Assembly: GCA_947476215.1 (NCBI GenBank)
Contig: CANJQI010000007.1
Location: forward strand, 1 to 57,801
DNA from: Betaproteobacteria bacterium
GTDB lineage: Bacteria > Pseudomonadota > Gammaproteobacteria > Burkholderiales > SG8-41
Length of the DNA: 57,801 nt
Direction of reading: 5' to 3'
This document shows, piece after piece, positions 8,991 to 19,522 of the stretch; the stretch's first letter is position 1, and each line of letters starts with the position of its first letter. A model generated the notes under the pieces. That model made no database searches, was not told the DNA's origin, and saw nothing but the letters and a program-made list of their open reading frames with translations. The position numbers and the translations under genes were made by a program.

Positions 8991-10562
8991 TCAGGAGGAT
9001 GGGTGACTGGCGATCTCCGCGCGTATGCCACGAACCGTTCGCAATAATGGTCTGTATGTCCTCAACGGTGGCGGTAGCCTCGCAAGAGCGTCTTTCGCGG
9101 CCTGACGATCGCTGAATGCCCCGTAAATTACCGTCAAAGACGGTTTTTGTTTTGCAACGGTACGGTACACATAAATATCATTAACATCAAGATATTTGGT
9201 AATTATATTAAGATGATGCTTTAGCTGTTGCGTATTGTCCGTACCCAGTAACTGTATGGTATGCGTATCCTGTGTCTGGCGGGCTAGCCAGTTCTGGGTC
9301 GCGGTGATGCGCAGTTGAACCGGATCTCCATCCTTTCCCGGCATTTGTGAGTTTGCGCTAACTTGTTTTATATCCTCTTGTTTTTTATATATTTTTTCAT
9401 CAATAACTCGCTTCTCAGGTGTTGCTACCATAGGGGGGGCAGCGGCCGGAGTCGCGCTGGTTGTTGCGTTTGGCGTGGATGGAGTGTCGGGTGCGGCGGT
9501 GGGAGCGGAGACATTGCTATTCACGTCCGCGGGTCCGTTCGGCGTAGTTGCCGGGAGTTCGACCGATTTCGTATCCGAATCGGTATTGCGTTGCGTGACT
9601 GGCGGTCGTAAATGGCCGGACACATTTTCGCGTGCGGTTGGCTGGTGCGAACGTTGAGGCTGAAATATTGCATATGCCGTAATACCCAGGCCGGCACCCA
9701 TAGCCAGCAATGACAGGGCCAGCCCCAGCCTGAACTGTGGACGCGGCGGTTCGTTGCTGAATTCGCTGTCGCGAATCGCAGCCTTGACATGTTTTAGGTC
9801 GATGCTGTGCGTGTTCTCGGAAAAAGCCGCCAGCAGGGCTTTGTCGGCGATGAGATTAATGCGCCGCGTCAGCCCGTCCGACGCTTTGGCGATCGCCTTG
9901 ATGACCGGGCGCGAGAACAGGTTCGGCCCGCGGTAGCCGGCGGCGCGCACGCGGAATTCCAGGTAGTCGCGAACCTCGTCATCTTTCAGCGGGCTTAGCC
10001 GGAAGCTGTTGGTGATGCGCTCGCGCAACTGACGTATTTCGGGCCGGCGCAGATTCTCTTCCAGTTCGGGCTGCCCGAACAGGACTATCTGTAGGAGCTT
10101 GCTGTGCGCGGTCTCCAGATTGGACAACAGCCGGATTTCCTCCAGCGTCGCAATCGGCATGCTTTGCGACTCTTCCACGAACATCACCACCTGTTTTTGT
10201 TGCGCGTGACGCTCAAGCAGGTGGCGATGCAGCAGTTGCATGACTTCGAGGTGGCTTGCATCACGCGGCGCATTCAGATGCAACTCAAACGCGATGGCGA
10301 ACAAAATTTCCTCGGGCGAAACGCTGGGATTGGCGATGTAGACCGTTTCCACGTTTGCGGGCAAGCGCGACTGCAGCATGTTGCACAGCATGGTTTTGCC
10401 GCTTCCAACCTCGCCGGTTACCTTGGTAATGCCCTCGCCCTGATTGATGGCATAGATCAGCGCCTCCAGGATGGGGCCGCGATTGCCGCCGCCGAAGAAA
10501 AATTCGGTATTGGGTGTTATACGAAACGGCGGCTGGGAAAGTCCAAAATGGCTGTAGTACAT
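8991..10562 (-). CDS. mshM: MshM/ExeA-like AAA ATPase with C-terminal SPOR-like domain
   Basis: 523 residues from the ATG at 10562, chosen because it has GAGGT six bases upstream and gives the family's usual opening MYYSHFGLSQPPF. The AAA domain carries Walker A GEVGSGKT and Walker B VVMFVEES, with TNSFRLSPL further on. A single membrane segment (about residues 275-298) separates the cytoplasmic ATPase from a periplasmic region: a long Pro/Thr/Ala-rich linker, a short Lys/Glu/Gln-rich AT-rich patch, and a terminal domain resembling SPOR peptidoglycan-binding repeats. ExeA/MshM proteins help to insert secretins through peptidoglycan, which fits its position just before mshL. Confidence 0.85.
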   Translation of the reverse strand: MYYSHFGLSQPPFRITPNTEFFFGGGNRGPILEALIYAINQGEGITKVTGEVGSGKTMLCNMLQSRLPANVETVYIANPSVSPEEILFAIAFELHLNAPRDASHLEVMQLLHRHLLERHAQQKQVVMFVEESQSMPIATLEEIRLLSNLETAHSKLLQIVLFGQPELEENLRRPEIRQLRERITNSFRLSPLKDDEVRDYLEFRVRAAGYRGPNLFSRPVIKAIAKASDGLTRRINLIADKALLAAFSENTHSIDLKHVKAAIRDSEFSNEPPRPQFRLGLALSLLAMGAGLGITAYAIFQPQRSHQPTARENVSGHLRPPVTQRNTDSDTKSVELPATTPNGPADVNSNVSAPTAAPDTPSTPNATTSATPAAAPPMVATPEKRVIDEKIYKKQEDIKQVSANSQMPGKDGDPVQLRITATQNWLARQTQDTHTIQLLGTDNTQQLKHHLNIITKYLDVNDIYVYRTVAKQKPSLTVIYGAFSDRQAAKDALARLPPPLRTYRPLLRTVRGIRAEIASHPSS

Positions 10563-10589
10563 CAGCGACCTCGTTTCAGGCAACGCTGT

Positions 10590-12041
10590 TCACTGCGACT
10601 GATTCTGCGCCCCGTCGGCAGTCGTGCCGTAGTTCTGCATGCGGCTGTAAAGCGTGGTGCGATGGATGCCCAGCATTTTCGCGGCCTGTGACAGGTTACC
10701 CTGCGTAATCAAGAGCGCCGCTTCGACATAGCCTTTTTCCCATTGTTGCAGCGTGTGGTCGAGGCTGAAACCTTTCTGCGCCTGCAGGTGCCTGCGGGCA
10801 GCATCCAGCACCGACTTGAAATCCTGGCCTATGGGTAAACCCGGTGCGTCGACATCCATGCTTTCCATGTCGAGCTCCGCCTGCAACTGCTCCGCGTTGA
10901 CCTGCTGACCGCTGTATTTCGTGACCAGTCTGATGACGATATTGCGTAGTTCACGTACGTTGCCCGGAAAGCCATAGTCCAGCCACATCTGCGTGGCTTG
11001 TGTATCAAGATCGAACGGCTGGACCGACGCCTGACGAGCATAAAACTCGCGAAAGTGGTCCAGCAACAGCCGCTTGTCGTCCCCCAGTTCGCGCAGCGGC
11101 GGCACGCTGATGGTAAAGACTGACAACCGGTGATATAGGTCGGCACGGAACCGGCCCTTGCGGATTTCCTGACGCATGTCGCGATTGGTGGCGGCGATGA
11201 CGCGTGCCTTGCTGACGCGGCTCTGCGTTTCGCCCACGCGCTGGTATGCGCCGTTTTCCAGTACCCGCAACAACTTCGCCTGCAATTCAAGCGGCAATTC
11301 GCCAATTTCGTCCAGAAAAAGCGTACTGTCGTTGGCGTCCTCGAAATAGCCCGCGCGTGATGTCGTGGCGCCGGTGAAGGATCCCTTGCTGTAGCCGAAC
11401 AGTGTAGGTTCGACCAGCGTGGGCGAAATCGCGGCGCAATTCAGCGCCAGGGACGGTTTGCCCGCGCGCGGGCTCATGCGATGCAGGGATTCGGCAACGA
11501 GTTCCTTGCCACTGCCGGACTCACCCTCGATCAGCACCGGGAAAGGCGCATGGGCGTACTGGCCGATTTGCTGGCGCAACTTCTCGACCAGCAGGCTTTT
11601 CCCGATCATGCCGACGTCTGAAGCGCCGGCGCTGATCTCGGCATCCCGGATCTGCAGCGCTTTCAGCAGCAGGGCTTTGATCGCCTCCGGTTCGCAGGGT
11701 TTGGAGATGAATTCGATTGCGCCCAGCGTGCGTGCGTGACGTGCGTTGGATTCGTCATTCTGGCCCGACAGCACGAGTATCTTGATGCTGGGCGAGTGGG
11801 CGATGAGTTCGTTGATCAGCTTGAATCCCTCGTCCGGGCGGTGCGGCGTCGGCGGCAAACCGAGGTCTATCAGCGCGAGTTGCGGCGGATTATCAAGCTG
11901 GCGCAGCAGGCTTTTCACCTGCGCGCGTGATTCCCCGACATAGACATTGAAATCGCGGCTGAGCACGAAGTTCAGCGTGTCCGTGATCAGCGGGTCGTCA
12001 TCAACGAGCAGCAGCACCGGTTTCTCAGATGGCTTTTCCAA
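10590..12041 (-). CDS. Sigma-54-dependent response regulator, PrsR-like
   Basis: 483 residues. The receiver domain (about 8-125) keeps the acidic pocket at 14-16, phospho-acceptor Asp59, Ser92 and Lys114. The AAA+ domain has Walker A GESGSGKE (163-170), the sigma-54 contact loop as GSFTGA (200-205) instead of the usual GAFTGA, and Walker B LFLDEIGELP. The C-terminus ends in a Fis-type helix-turn-helix (AAKMLGIHRTTLYSRMQNYG). Receiver, AAA+ and HTH in this form resemble PrsR, the regulator tied to PEP-CTERM/exosortase systems, and a PEP-CTERM gene lies in this window. TTG start at 12041 has AGGGAG six bases upstream. It heads the pilus cluster, 27 bases before mshM. Confidence 0.82.
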   Translation of the reverse strand: MEKPSEKPVLLLVDDDPLITDTLNFVLSRDFNVYVGESRAQVKSLLRQLDNPPQLALIDLGLPPTPHRPDEGFKLINELIAHSPSIKILVLSGQNDESNARHARTLGAIEFISKPCEPEAIKALLLKALQIRDAEISAGASDVGMIGKSLLVEKLRQQIGQYAHAPFPVLIEGESGSGKELVAESLHRMSPRAGKPSLALNCAAISPTLVEPTLFGYSKGSFTGATTSRAGYFEDANDSTLFLDEIGELPLELQAKLLRVLENGAYQRVGETQSRVSKARVIAATNRDMRQEIRKGRFRADLYHRLSVFTISVPPLRELGDDKRLLLDHFREFYARQASVQPFDLDTQATQMWLDYGFPGNVRELRNIVIRLVTKYSGQQVNAEQLQAELDMESMDVDAPGLPIGQDFKSVLDAARRHLQAQKGFSLDHTLQQWEKGYVEAALLITQGNLSQAAKMLGIHRTTLYSRMQNYGTTADGAQNQSQ

Positions 12042-12221
12042 ACAGTTCTCCCTTTAAGGGCCTTCCATGATCAGGCACCCGCGAGGCGCGGCATGTTGGG
12101 CACTCTTAAACTCACATTGCTATTCTGCCAGATCGCGCCCTTACCTGATAGTCCGGGCGACAGTCACTTGCGTCGACCCGCGCGCATAAATCTCAAGGCA
12201 GGCGTGATGTTACGCGGTGCG
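12042..12221. other. Intergenic region upstream of the pilus cluster
   Basis: 180 bases between the stop of the solo ABC ATPase and the start of the sigma-54 regulator, both on the minus strand. It must hold the leader of the regulator/msh operon. The Shine-Dalgarno AGGGAG next to the TTG start is clear. No convincing -24/-12 (GG-N10-GC) or -35/-10 promoter could be picked by eye, and no hairpin terminator for the ABC gene was seen. Confidence 0.4.
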
Positions 12222-12956
12222 TCAAGCGGGCAGCGCGGCGCCGGCAATGCAACGCAGAAAGGCCTCTTCAAGGTCGGTCGTCGAGTACTGATCGCAGAGC
12301 GTCGCCGGAGTTCCGATAAAGCACAGACGGCCGCCGTTTATCACCGCCATGCGGTCGCAAATTTCCGCGACGTCGGCCAGCGCGTGGGACGTAAAAAACA
12401 CCGTGCCTGAGCGTTGCCTGAGATTCCGTAGCTGGGCCTTGAGCAGCGCGCGCGCCTTGGGATCCAGACCGCTCGTCGGTTCATCGAACACATAGAGGTC
12501 CTTGTCGCTCAGAAACGACGCAACAAGACCGAGCTTTTGCGTCATGCCCTTGGAATAGGAGCGCACGGGCCGTCCGAGGGCCGAGGGATCGAGGTCGAAC
12601 GCCTCCAGCATGAGCCGCGCCGCGCCCGCGTCATAGGTGACCGATTGCAGATCCAGAACATGGCGGATAAAGTCCTCGCCGTTAAGGAAATACGGCGGAT
12701 TAAAGCGTTCGGGCAGAAACGCGAGTCGCCGGCGCGAACTCGTCAGGCGGTGATTCACGCCGAAAATCTCGATCTCGCCGCCACCGGCGTCGCAAAAATC
12801 AAGCAAGCACTTGAGCAGCGTGGTCTTGCCCGCGCCGTTGACGCCCACCAGGCCAAAAAGCTCCGCGCGCGCGACATCGAAGGTAATGTCGTGCAGAACG
12901 CGCACCCCGCCATAGTTTTTGACAACGTTGGAAAACCGCAGGGCGATATCGGACAT
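12222..12956 (-). CDS. ABC transporter ATP-binding protein (solo)
   Basis: 244 residues. Walker A GVNGAGKTT (about 38-46), signature YSKGMTQKL in place of LSGGQ, Walker B LYVFDEPTSG and switch histidine in FFTSHALAD are all present, so it should hydrolyse ATP. The YSKGM signature is shared with NosF/CcmA-like and other ABC-2 exporter ATPases. No permease gene adjoins it in this window: the next gene downstream is the sigma-54 regulator and upstream lies the divergent mla operon. The substrate is therefore unknown. ATG start at 12956, about 120 bases from the mlaF start on the other strand. Confidence 0.8.
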   Translation of the reverse strand: MSDIALRFSNVVKNYGGVRVLHDITFDVARAELFGLVGVNGAGKTTLLKCLLDFCDAGGGEIEIFGVNHRLTSSRRRLAFLPERFNPPYFLNGEDFIRHVLDLQSVTYDAGAARLMLEAFDLDPSALGRPVRSYSKGMTQKLGLVASFLSDKDLYVFDEPTSGLDPKARALLKAQLRNLRQRSGTVFFTSHALADVAEICDRMAVINGGRLCFIGTPATLCDQYSTTDLEEAFLRCIAGAALPA

Positions 12957-13079
12957 AAGCTGGTGCGTAAATTGCGGCGCAATCGCGCGATGTTATATCA
13001 ATGCGGGATTTGAGTCGCGGAATCCTTAGAGTGAATAGTTTACAATACCAATTTTGGTTCTCGAATCCGAGTACATGCT

Positions 13080-13883
13080 GTGACTACCGACAAGATGGTG
13101 GAAATTATCGGGGTCAGCTATTCGTACGATCGGCGGCGCCCGATCCTGACCGGAATCAACATGGTCGTGCCACGCGGAAAAGTGGTGGCCATCATGGGCA
13201 TCAGTGGCTCGGGCAAGACCACGCTCCTGCGCCTGATTGGAGGCGTGATGAAGCCCACTACCGGTTCGGTCATCGTGGACGGGCAGCGCACGAACGAGCT
13301 TGATCGCGATGGTCTCTACCGTATGCGCCGGCGCATGGGCATGCTGTTCCAGTTTGGCGCGCTCTTCACAGACCTGTCGGTTTACGATAATGTTGCGTTT
13401 CAGATGCGCGAGCATACGGATCTACCTGAAACGATGATACATGACCTGGTGATGATGAAGCTTGATTCGGTCGGATTGCGCGGCGCACACCATCTGATGC
13501 CCTCGGAGTTGTCGGGGGGCATGGCGCGGCGCGTGGCGCTTGCGCGCTCGACCGCGCTTGACCCCAGCCTGATCCTGTACGACGAACCCTTTACCGGTCT
13601 CGATCCTATTTCGCTCGGGGTAACCCGCAATCTGGTCAGGAAACTCAACGACGCGCTGGGTTCGACGTCGATCGTGGTTACGCACGACGTGCAGGAGGCG
13701 CTCGACGTTGTTGATTACGTGTATTACCTGTCGGGCGGCAAGATGGTCGCCCACGGCACTCCCGAACAGATGCGCGCGTCGACCGATCCGCTGGTGCGCC
13801 AGTTTGTATGGGGCGAAGCGGACGGTCCGGTTGCGTATCAGTACCCGGGCCGCGATTTCAGGGAGGAACTCGCGCTTGTTTAA
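13080..13883 (+). CDS. mlaF: Phospholipid-trafficking ABC ATPase MlaF
   Basis: 267 residues. Walker [10 protein letters not shown] (40-48), Q-loop QFGALF, signature LSGGM (144-148), Walker B LILYDEP with catalytic Glu169, and switch His202 in VVTHD are all intact. The segment GRDFREEL near the end resembles the C-terminal extension of MlaF that docks on MlaB. It energises the inner-membrane Mla complex, which moves phospholipids between inner and outer membranes. Start is GTG at 13080; ATG 15 bases in is an alternative. It is the first gene of a complete mlaFEDCB set, with 8 bases of its 3' end overlapping mlaE. Confidence 0.92.
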   Translation: MTTDKMVEIIGVSYSYDRRRPILTGINMVVPRGKVVAIMGISGSGKTTLLRLIGGVMKPTTGSVIVDGQRTNELDRDGLYRMRRRMGMLFQFGALFTDLSVYDNVAFQMREHTDLPETMIHDLVMMKLDSVGLRGAHHLMPSELSGGMARRVALARSTALDPSLILYDEPFTGLDPISLGVTRNLVRKLNDALGSTSIVVTHDVQEALDVVDYVYYLSGGKMVAHGTPEQMRASTDPLVRQFVWGEADGPVAYQYPGRDFREELALV

Positions 13884-14673
13884 CCGCGGCGCCATCATCA
13901 ATTTTCGCGGTGTCGGCCATCATACCGTCGACAACGTCTTGCGGCTGGGTTTTGCCACGCGGTTTTTAGTACTGACCATACTGCATTCGGGAACCTGTTT
14001 CCGGCGCATGCACCTCATCACACGCGAGCTTTACTATACCGGTGTGCTGTCGATGATCATCATCGTGGTTTCCGGCTTGTTTGTCGGCATGGTCATGGGA
14101 TTTCAGGGCTATCAGACGCTGAAGACGTACGGTTCGGAATCGGCGCTGGGCGTGCTGGTTGCGCTCTCGCTGGTGCGCGAATTGGGGCCGGTGGTGTCGG
14201 CACTGCTGTTCGCGAGCCGTGCCGGATCGGCGATGACCGCCGAGATCGGCCTCATGAAAACCACCGAACAGTTGTCGGCGATGGAAATGATGGCGGTTGA
14301 TCCGATCGCGCGCGTGGTGGCACCGCGTTTCTGGGCGGGCGTCATTTCCATGCCGTTGCTGGCGGCGATTTTCAGCGCCATGGGTGTTTACGGAGGCTAC
14401 CTGATCGGCGTGGTGGTTATCGGCGTGGACGAGGGCTCATTCTGGGCGCAGATGCAAAGCGCCGTGGACTTTCGCGAGGATATCGTAAACGGCGTCATTA
14501 AAAGCGTAGTATTCGGCATCGCCGTGACCTGGATCGCACTGTTCGAAGGCTACGATGCGCCACCGACCGCAGAGGGCGTTTCAGGCGCCACGACGCGTAC
14601 TGTGGTGACTTCATCGCTGGTTATCCTGGGTTTGGACTTCATCTTAACTGCATTCATGTTTCGGGGAATCTGA
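13876..14673 (+). CDS. mlaE: Phospholipid-trafficking ABC permease MlaE
   Basis: 265 residues. TTG at 13876 is taken as start because GGAGG lies nine bases upstream and the coding match begins there; this overlaps the mlaF stop. An amphipathic N-terminal helix is followed by five to six membrane segments, with the MlaE/YrbE hallmarks [21 protein letters not shown] and a [14 protein letters not shown] coupling region near the middle. It forms the dimeric permease core of the Mla complex with MlaF, B and D. The stop TGA overlaps the mlaD ATG (TGATG), so translation is coupled. Confidence 0.93.
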   Translation: MFNRGAIINFRGVGHHTVDNVLRLGFATRFLVLTILHSGTCFRRMHLITRELYYTGVLSMIIIVVSGLFVGMVMGFQGYQTLKTYGSESALGVLVALSLVRELGPVVSALLFASRAGSAMTAEIGLMKTTEQLSAMEMMAVDPIARVVAPRFWAGVISMPLLAAIFSAMGVYGGYLIGVVVIGVDEGSFWAQMQSAVDFREDIVNGVIKSVVFGIAVTWIALFEGYDAPPTAEGVSGATTRTVVTSSLVILGLDFILTAFMFRGI

Positions 14674-15149
14674 TGGAACGCTCGACTATAGATCTTTGGG
14701 TAGGACTGTTTGTCGTTGCCGGTCTCGGCGCGCTTACCATCCTGGCGCTTAAAGTCGGCAACATGGGCAGTTTGACGGGTAACGAAACGTACTCGATTTC
14801 CGCGCAATTCACCGACATAGGCGGGCTCAAACCGCGCGCGGCCGTGAAAAGCGCCGGCGTGGTCGTGGGACGCGTGGCCGATATATCCTTTGACGGCGAT
14901 AAATTCGTGGCGAAAGTGACCATGAATGTCGAAAAACGATATAAGTTTCCCAAGGACTCCTCGGCGGCAATACGCACCGCCGGCCTGCTCGGCGAGCAGT
15001 ACGTGGGGCTTGAAGCGGGTGGCGAGGAGGCCATGCTGCTGTCTGGCGACGGCATAAAGCCGTCACTCACGCAGTCGGCGGTGGTGCTGGAAAAACTGAT
15101 CAGCCAGTTTATGTATAACAAGGCGGCCGAAGGCGGTAGTCCCAAATAG
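14673..15149 (+). CDS. mlaD: Mla complex substrate-binding MCE protein MlaD
   Basis: 158 residues, close to the usual proteobacterial length. One N-terminal membrane anchor (about 7-25) precedes a single MCE domain (about 38-115), with the typical SAQFTDIGGLKPRAAVKSAG and GLLGEQYVGLE segments. MlaD forms a hexameric ring that receives phospholipid from MlaC and passes it to MlaE. ATG overlaps the mlaE stop. Downstream there are 100 bases before mlaC, still in the same direction. Confidence 0.93.
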   Translation: MERSTIDLWVGLFVVAGLGALTILALKVGNMGSLTGNETYSISAQFTDIGGLKPRAAVKSAGVVVGRVADISFDGDKFVAKVTMNVEKRYKFPKDSSAAIRTAGLLGEQYVGLEAGGEEAMLLSGDGIKPSLTQSAVVLEKLISQFMYNKAAEGGSPK

Positions 15150-15249
15150 GGTCTGCCGCGTTTAGCAGCAATGCTTTAATATCGCGCGGCTGCTGTCCTG
15201 CGCAGCGCGAACGGCGAATTTCACAAACGGCAAGAGTCGATTCGAAGGG

Positions 15250-15885
15250 ATGATGATGAGCAATATTCTGTGCGGAATCATACTCGGCATGTCGCTGATT
15301 CTGGCGCCCGCGGCCCGGGGCCAGGATGCCCCCGACGTGCTCGCCAAGAAGGTCACCGATGAAGTCATCACGGCCATCAGATCCGACAAGGACATAAGCG
15401 CCGGAAATTCGGACAAAGTGCTTTCCCTGGTGGAATCCAAGGTGCTGCCGCACTTTGACTTTACGCACATGACCCGTCTTGCGGTGGGCGCGTCCTGGCG
15501 TCAGGCGAGCGCGGCGCAGCAGCAAAGCTTGACCAGCGAGTTTCGTAAGTTGCTGGTCCATACCTATACGAGTGCTTTTGCGCAGTATCGCGACCAGGTC
15601 ATTCAGTACCGTCCGCTTAAGTTGCAACCAAGTGAAACCGATGTAGTCGTGCGCTCGCAGATCAAGCAAAGCAATGGCAATGAACCGATCGACGTCAATT
15701 ACAGCATGGAAAAGATCGATCAGGCGTGGAAGGTCTACGATGTCACCATAGCGGGCGTGAGCCTGGTTCAGAATTACCGCAGTAGTTTTAACAGCGAAAT
15801 CCAGAAAAGCGGCATAGACGGACTGATAGCGTCGCTGGCCAAGAAGAACAAGTCATTGGGCCATCAGCAGGCTGCAAAGAAGTGA
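15250..15885 (+). CDS. mlaC: Periplasmic phospholipid-binding protein MlaC
   Basis: 211 residues. A signal peptide (about 1-25, ending near ARGQD) leads to the Tol-Tol-Ttg2/MlaC domain with VLPHFDFTHMTRLAVG and a C-terminal NYRSSFNSEIQKSGIDGLI segment diagnostic of the family. MlaC shuttles phospholipid across the periplasm between the outer-membrane MlaA and the inner-membrane MlaFEDB complex. MlaA is not in this window. Start is the ATG at 15250, preceded by GAAGGGATG; two further ATGs follow in frame and could serve. Confidence 0.9.
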   Translation: MMMSNILCGIILGMSLILAPAARGQDAPDVLAKKVTDEVITAIRSDKDISAGNSDKVLSLVESKVLPHFDFTHMTRLAVGASWRQASAAQQQSLTSEFRKLLVHTYTSAFAQYRDQVIQYRPLKLQPSETDVVVRSQIKQSNGNEPIDVNYSMEKIDQAWKVYDVTIAGVSLVQNYRSSFNSEIQKSGIDGLIASLAKKNKSLGHQQAAKK

Positions 15886-16166
15886 TGGAGCGTGCCGGCA
15901 ATGTGCTGCGCCTGAGCAGCGCGCTGACCATCGCCAACGTGGCGGCGCTGAGCGAAACCGGCAAGCAGCAGTTCGCTGACACGGACATGGTGGTAGACCT
16001 TGCCGGCGTGACGGAAGTCGATTCCTCCGCGTTGAGTCTGATGTTCGAGTGGCAGCGCGAGGCGCGCAGACGTAATATCATGATTTCATTTATAAATTTA
16101 CCTGACAGCCTGTTCAGTCTGGCGAAGTTGTACGGTGTCTCCGATCTGATCGGTTCGAGCGCATGA
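15885..16166 (+). CDS. mlaB: STAS-domain Mla complex subunit MlaB
   Basis: 93 residues, a single STAS domain with VDLAGVTEVDSSALSLMFEWQ, where the Asp-Ser-Ser motif corresponds to the conserved STAS loop. MlaB binds MlaF and is needed for complex activity. ATG at 15885 overlaps the TGA of mlaC by one base; a GTG three bases earlier is in frame. It closes the mlaFEDCB operon; 160 bases of non-coding sequence follow. Confidence 0.87.
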   Translation: MERAGNVLRLSSALTIANVAALSETGKQQFADTDMVVDLAGVTEVDSSALSLMFEWQREARRRNIMISFINLPDSLFSLAKLYGVSDLIGSSA

Positions 16167-16326
16167 GGTGGGTATGAACGGCGGATCTGGTCCCCGCGAA
16201 GTACGGCGGTAGCTCGCAAGTCCTTGCCGACAACTGATGGCGGCACTATGGGCATACCGCCCTACGACTCTGTTTCATTTCGCTACTCTCGTTTTACTCT
16301 TAACTCTTTCCCCCTCACCGACTCAC

Positions 16327-17232
16327 ATGGTCCCGGCAATTCAGGTTGAGCAGGTTGTCAAACGCTACGCAAACCTGCGTGCCCTTGCAGGCGTGGATCT
16401 CGAAATAGCGCAGGGCGAGTTCTTCGGTCTGCTGGGTCCAAATGGCGCAGGCAAGACGACCCTTATCAGTGTGCTGGCCGGCCTTAGCCGGGCGACCAGC
16501 GGGACCGCGCGCATCATGGGCCATGATGTGGTGCAGCAGTATCGTCAGGCCAGGCGCGCGCTCGGGGTGGTGCCGCAGGAGCTCGTATTCGATCCATTCT
16601 TTTCCGTGCGCGAAGCGCTCACCATACAGTCGGGGTATTTCGGCCTGCGCAACAACAGCGCGTGGATAGACGAGGTTCTGCATAACCTCGATCTCACCGA
16701 AAAGGCCGATACCAATATGCGACGCTTGTCGGGAGGCATGAAACGACGCGTGCTGATCGGCCAGGCGTTGGTGCACAAGCCGCCGGTGATCGTACTTGAT
16801 GAACCGACCGCCGGTGTCGACGTTGAACTGCGCCAGACACTATGGCGCTTTATACGCAGGCTGAACGAAGATGGCCATACCATCGTGCTGACCACGCATT
16901 ACCTTGAGGAGGCTGAGGCGCTGTGCGGGCGTATCGCGATGTTGAAGAAGGGTGAAATCGTTGCCAACGACACCACGCAAAACCTGCTCAAGCGGTTCTC
17001 GGGTTTTTATGTCCAGCTCAGCCTGGAGCCGCACGTATTGCCGCCGACGCTTATGCCGCTGCTGAAGCACGAAACCGAAAGCGGATTTCAGCTTGCGCTG
17101 AAAGACTATGCCGAGGTTGAGCAGGTCATGGCGACACTGCGCGTGGCGGGCGCGAAAGTAATCGAAATGGAGGTCGTGCAACCCGACCTTGAAGAGGTTT
17201 TCGTCAAGATCATGAACCAGGAGTCGGCGTGA
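16327..17232 (+). CDS. ABC-2 exporter ATP-binding protein (NodI/DrrA-like)
   Basis: 301 residues from ATG 16327, chosen because the ABC fold starts at once (VEQVVKRYANLRALAGVDLE); the open frame extends further upstream through a pyrimidine-rich leader. Walker A GPNGAGKTT, signature LSGGMKRRV, Walker B VIVLDEPTAGVD and switch His in VLTTHYLEEAE are intact. The C-terminal extension of about 80 residues is typical of DrrA/NodI-type exporters. It overlaps the permease gene by 4 bases and pairs with it. In many betaproteobacteria this pair lies between mla and bolA/murA, as here. The substrate is not known. Confidence 0.85.
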   Translation: MVPAIQVEQVVKRYANLRALAGVDLEIAQGEFFGLLGPNGAGKTTLISVLAGLSRATSGTARIMGHDVVQQYRQARRALGVVPQELVFDPFFSVREALTIQSGYFGLRNNSAWIDEVLHNLDLTEKADTNMRRLSGGMKRRVLIGQALVHKPPVIVLDEPTAGVDVELRQTLWRFIRRLNEDGHTIVLTTHYLEEAEALCGRIAMLKKGEIVANDTTQNLLKRFSGFYVQLSLEPHVLPPTLMPLLKHETESGFQLALKDYAEVEQVMATLRVAGAKVIEMEVVQPDLEEVFVKIMNQESA

Positions 17233-17984
17233 ACGGGTTTTACACCTTGTTTTACAAGGAATGGCTGCGTTTCTGGAAAGTTAACGTGCAGACCGTGCTC
17301 GCGCCCGTATTAACGGCATTGCTGTTTCTGATGGTGTTCGGTCATACCCTGAGAAATTCCGCCGAGCCCTATCCGGGCGTCGGCTACAGCGCGTTTCTGG
17401 TGCCCGGCCTGGCCATGATGTCGGTGTTGCAAAATGCGTTCGCGAATTCGAGTTCAAGTCTGATGCAGTCAAAAATGACCGGCAATATCGTCTTCGTCCT
17501 GCTGCCGCCGCTTTCGTATCGTGAATTCTTCTTTGCTTACCTGCTGGCCGCGAGCGCGCGCGGACTGGTGTGCGGGGCGGGCGTATTGCTGTTTACGGTA
17601 TGGTTCGTCAATCTGCGCTTCGAACATCCATGGTGGATCATCGTATTCGGCGTGCTGGGCAGCGGCATCATGGGCGTGCTCGGCATCATTGCCGGCATGC
17701 AGTCCGATAGAATGGACCAGCTTTCGGCGTTTCAGAACTTCATCATACTGCCGCTGACCTTCCTGTCGGGTGTGTTTTATTCGCTGCATTCGCTGCCGCC
17801 GCTCTTCCAGGGGCTGTCGCATATCAACCCGTTTTTTTACATTGTGGATGGATTTCGATACGGATTTTTCGGCGTCGGCGACGTATCGCCGTGGCTGAGC
17901 GCCTCGGTGGTCGCCGTGTGCCTGGCGGCGCTGTCCGTGTTGACGCTTTATCTGATACGCACCGGCTATAAACTGAGGCACTAA
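17229..17984 (+). CDS. ABC-2 type permease (NodJ-like)
   Basis: 251 residues with six predicted membrane segments (around 20-45, 57-80, 105-130, 137-165, 172-195 and 222-245). The segment PLTFLSGVFYSL before the fifth helix is a hallmark of ABC-2/NodJ permeases. GTG start at 17229 overlaps the stop of the ATPase gene, so the two are made in step. It should form the membrane half of a homodimeric exporter. Nothing in the sequence defines the cargo; genomic association with mla and murA suggests envelope material. Confidence 0.85.
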   Translation: MNGFYTLFYKEWLRFWKVNVQTVLAPVLTALLFLMVFGHTLRNSAEPYPGVGYSAFLVPGLAMMSVLQNAFANSSSSLMQSKMTGNIVFVLLPPLSYREFFFAYLLAASARGLVCGAGVLLFTVWFVNLRFEHPWWIIVFGVLGSGIMGVLGIIAGMQSDRMDQLSAFQNFIILPLTFLSGVFYSLHSLPPLFQGLSHINPFFYIVDGFRYGFFGVGDVSPWLSASVVAVCLAALSVLTLYLIRTGYKLRH

Positions 17985-17988
17985 ACCT

Positions 17989-18225
17989 ATGATTACACCC
18001 GAGCAGGTCAAGTCGTATATCGAAGAGGGACTCGCATGCCAGTCAGTACAGGTCAGCGGGGATGGGCATCATTTCGAGGCCGTGATCGTGAGCGCGGCGT
18101 TCGCCGGCAAGAATAAGGTCCAGCAGCATCAGCTGGTATATCGCGCGCTGGGCGAGCGCATGCGCGAGGAAATCCACGCGCTGTCGATGCAGACGTACAC
18201 GCCTGAAGACTACGCGCGCAAATAG
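17989..18225 (+). CDS. ibaG: BolA-family protein (IbaG-like)
   Basis: 78 residues, a complete BolA fold: SGDGHHFEAVIVSAAF, then HQLVYRALGERMREEIHALSMQTYTP. The invariant His of the HQ(L/M)VY motif and an additional HH in the loop are the ligands with which BolA proteins bind [2Fe-2S] clusters together with monothiol glutaredoxins. The short length and position before murA match IbaG (YrbA), linked to acid stress and envelope homeostasis. It lies 4 bases after the permease and 12 bases before murA. Confidence 0.88.
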   Translation: MITPEQVKSYIEEGLACQSVQVSGDGHHFEAVIVSAAFAGKNKVQQHQLVYRALGERMREEIHALSMQTYTPEDYARK

Positions 18226-19491
<1,266 letters not shown>

Positions 19492-19522
19492 CCTCGCATA
19501 CCCCATGCTAGACTATGTACCC

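Noticed and set aside
9363-9611. Short plus-strand ORF starting with a very hydrophobic segment (FYILLFFIYFFIN)
   Set aside because: It is the antisense of the Lys/Glu/Gln-rich linker of mshM, and becomes low-complexity Gly/Arg afterwards. No Shine-Dalgarno.
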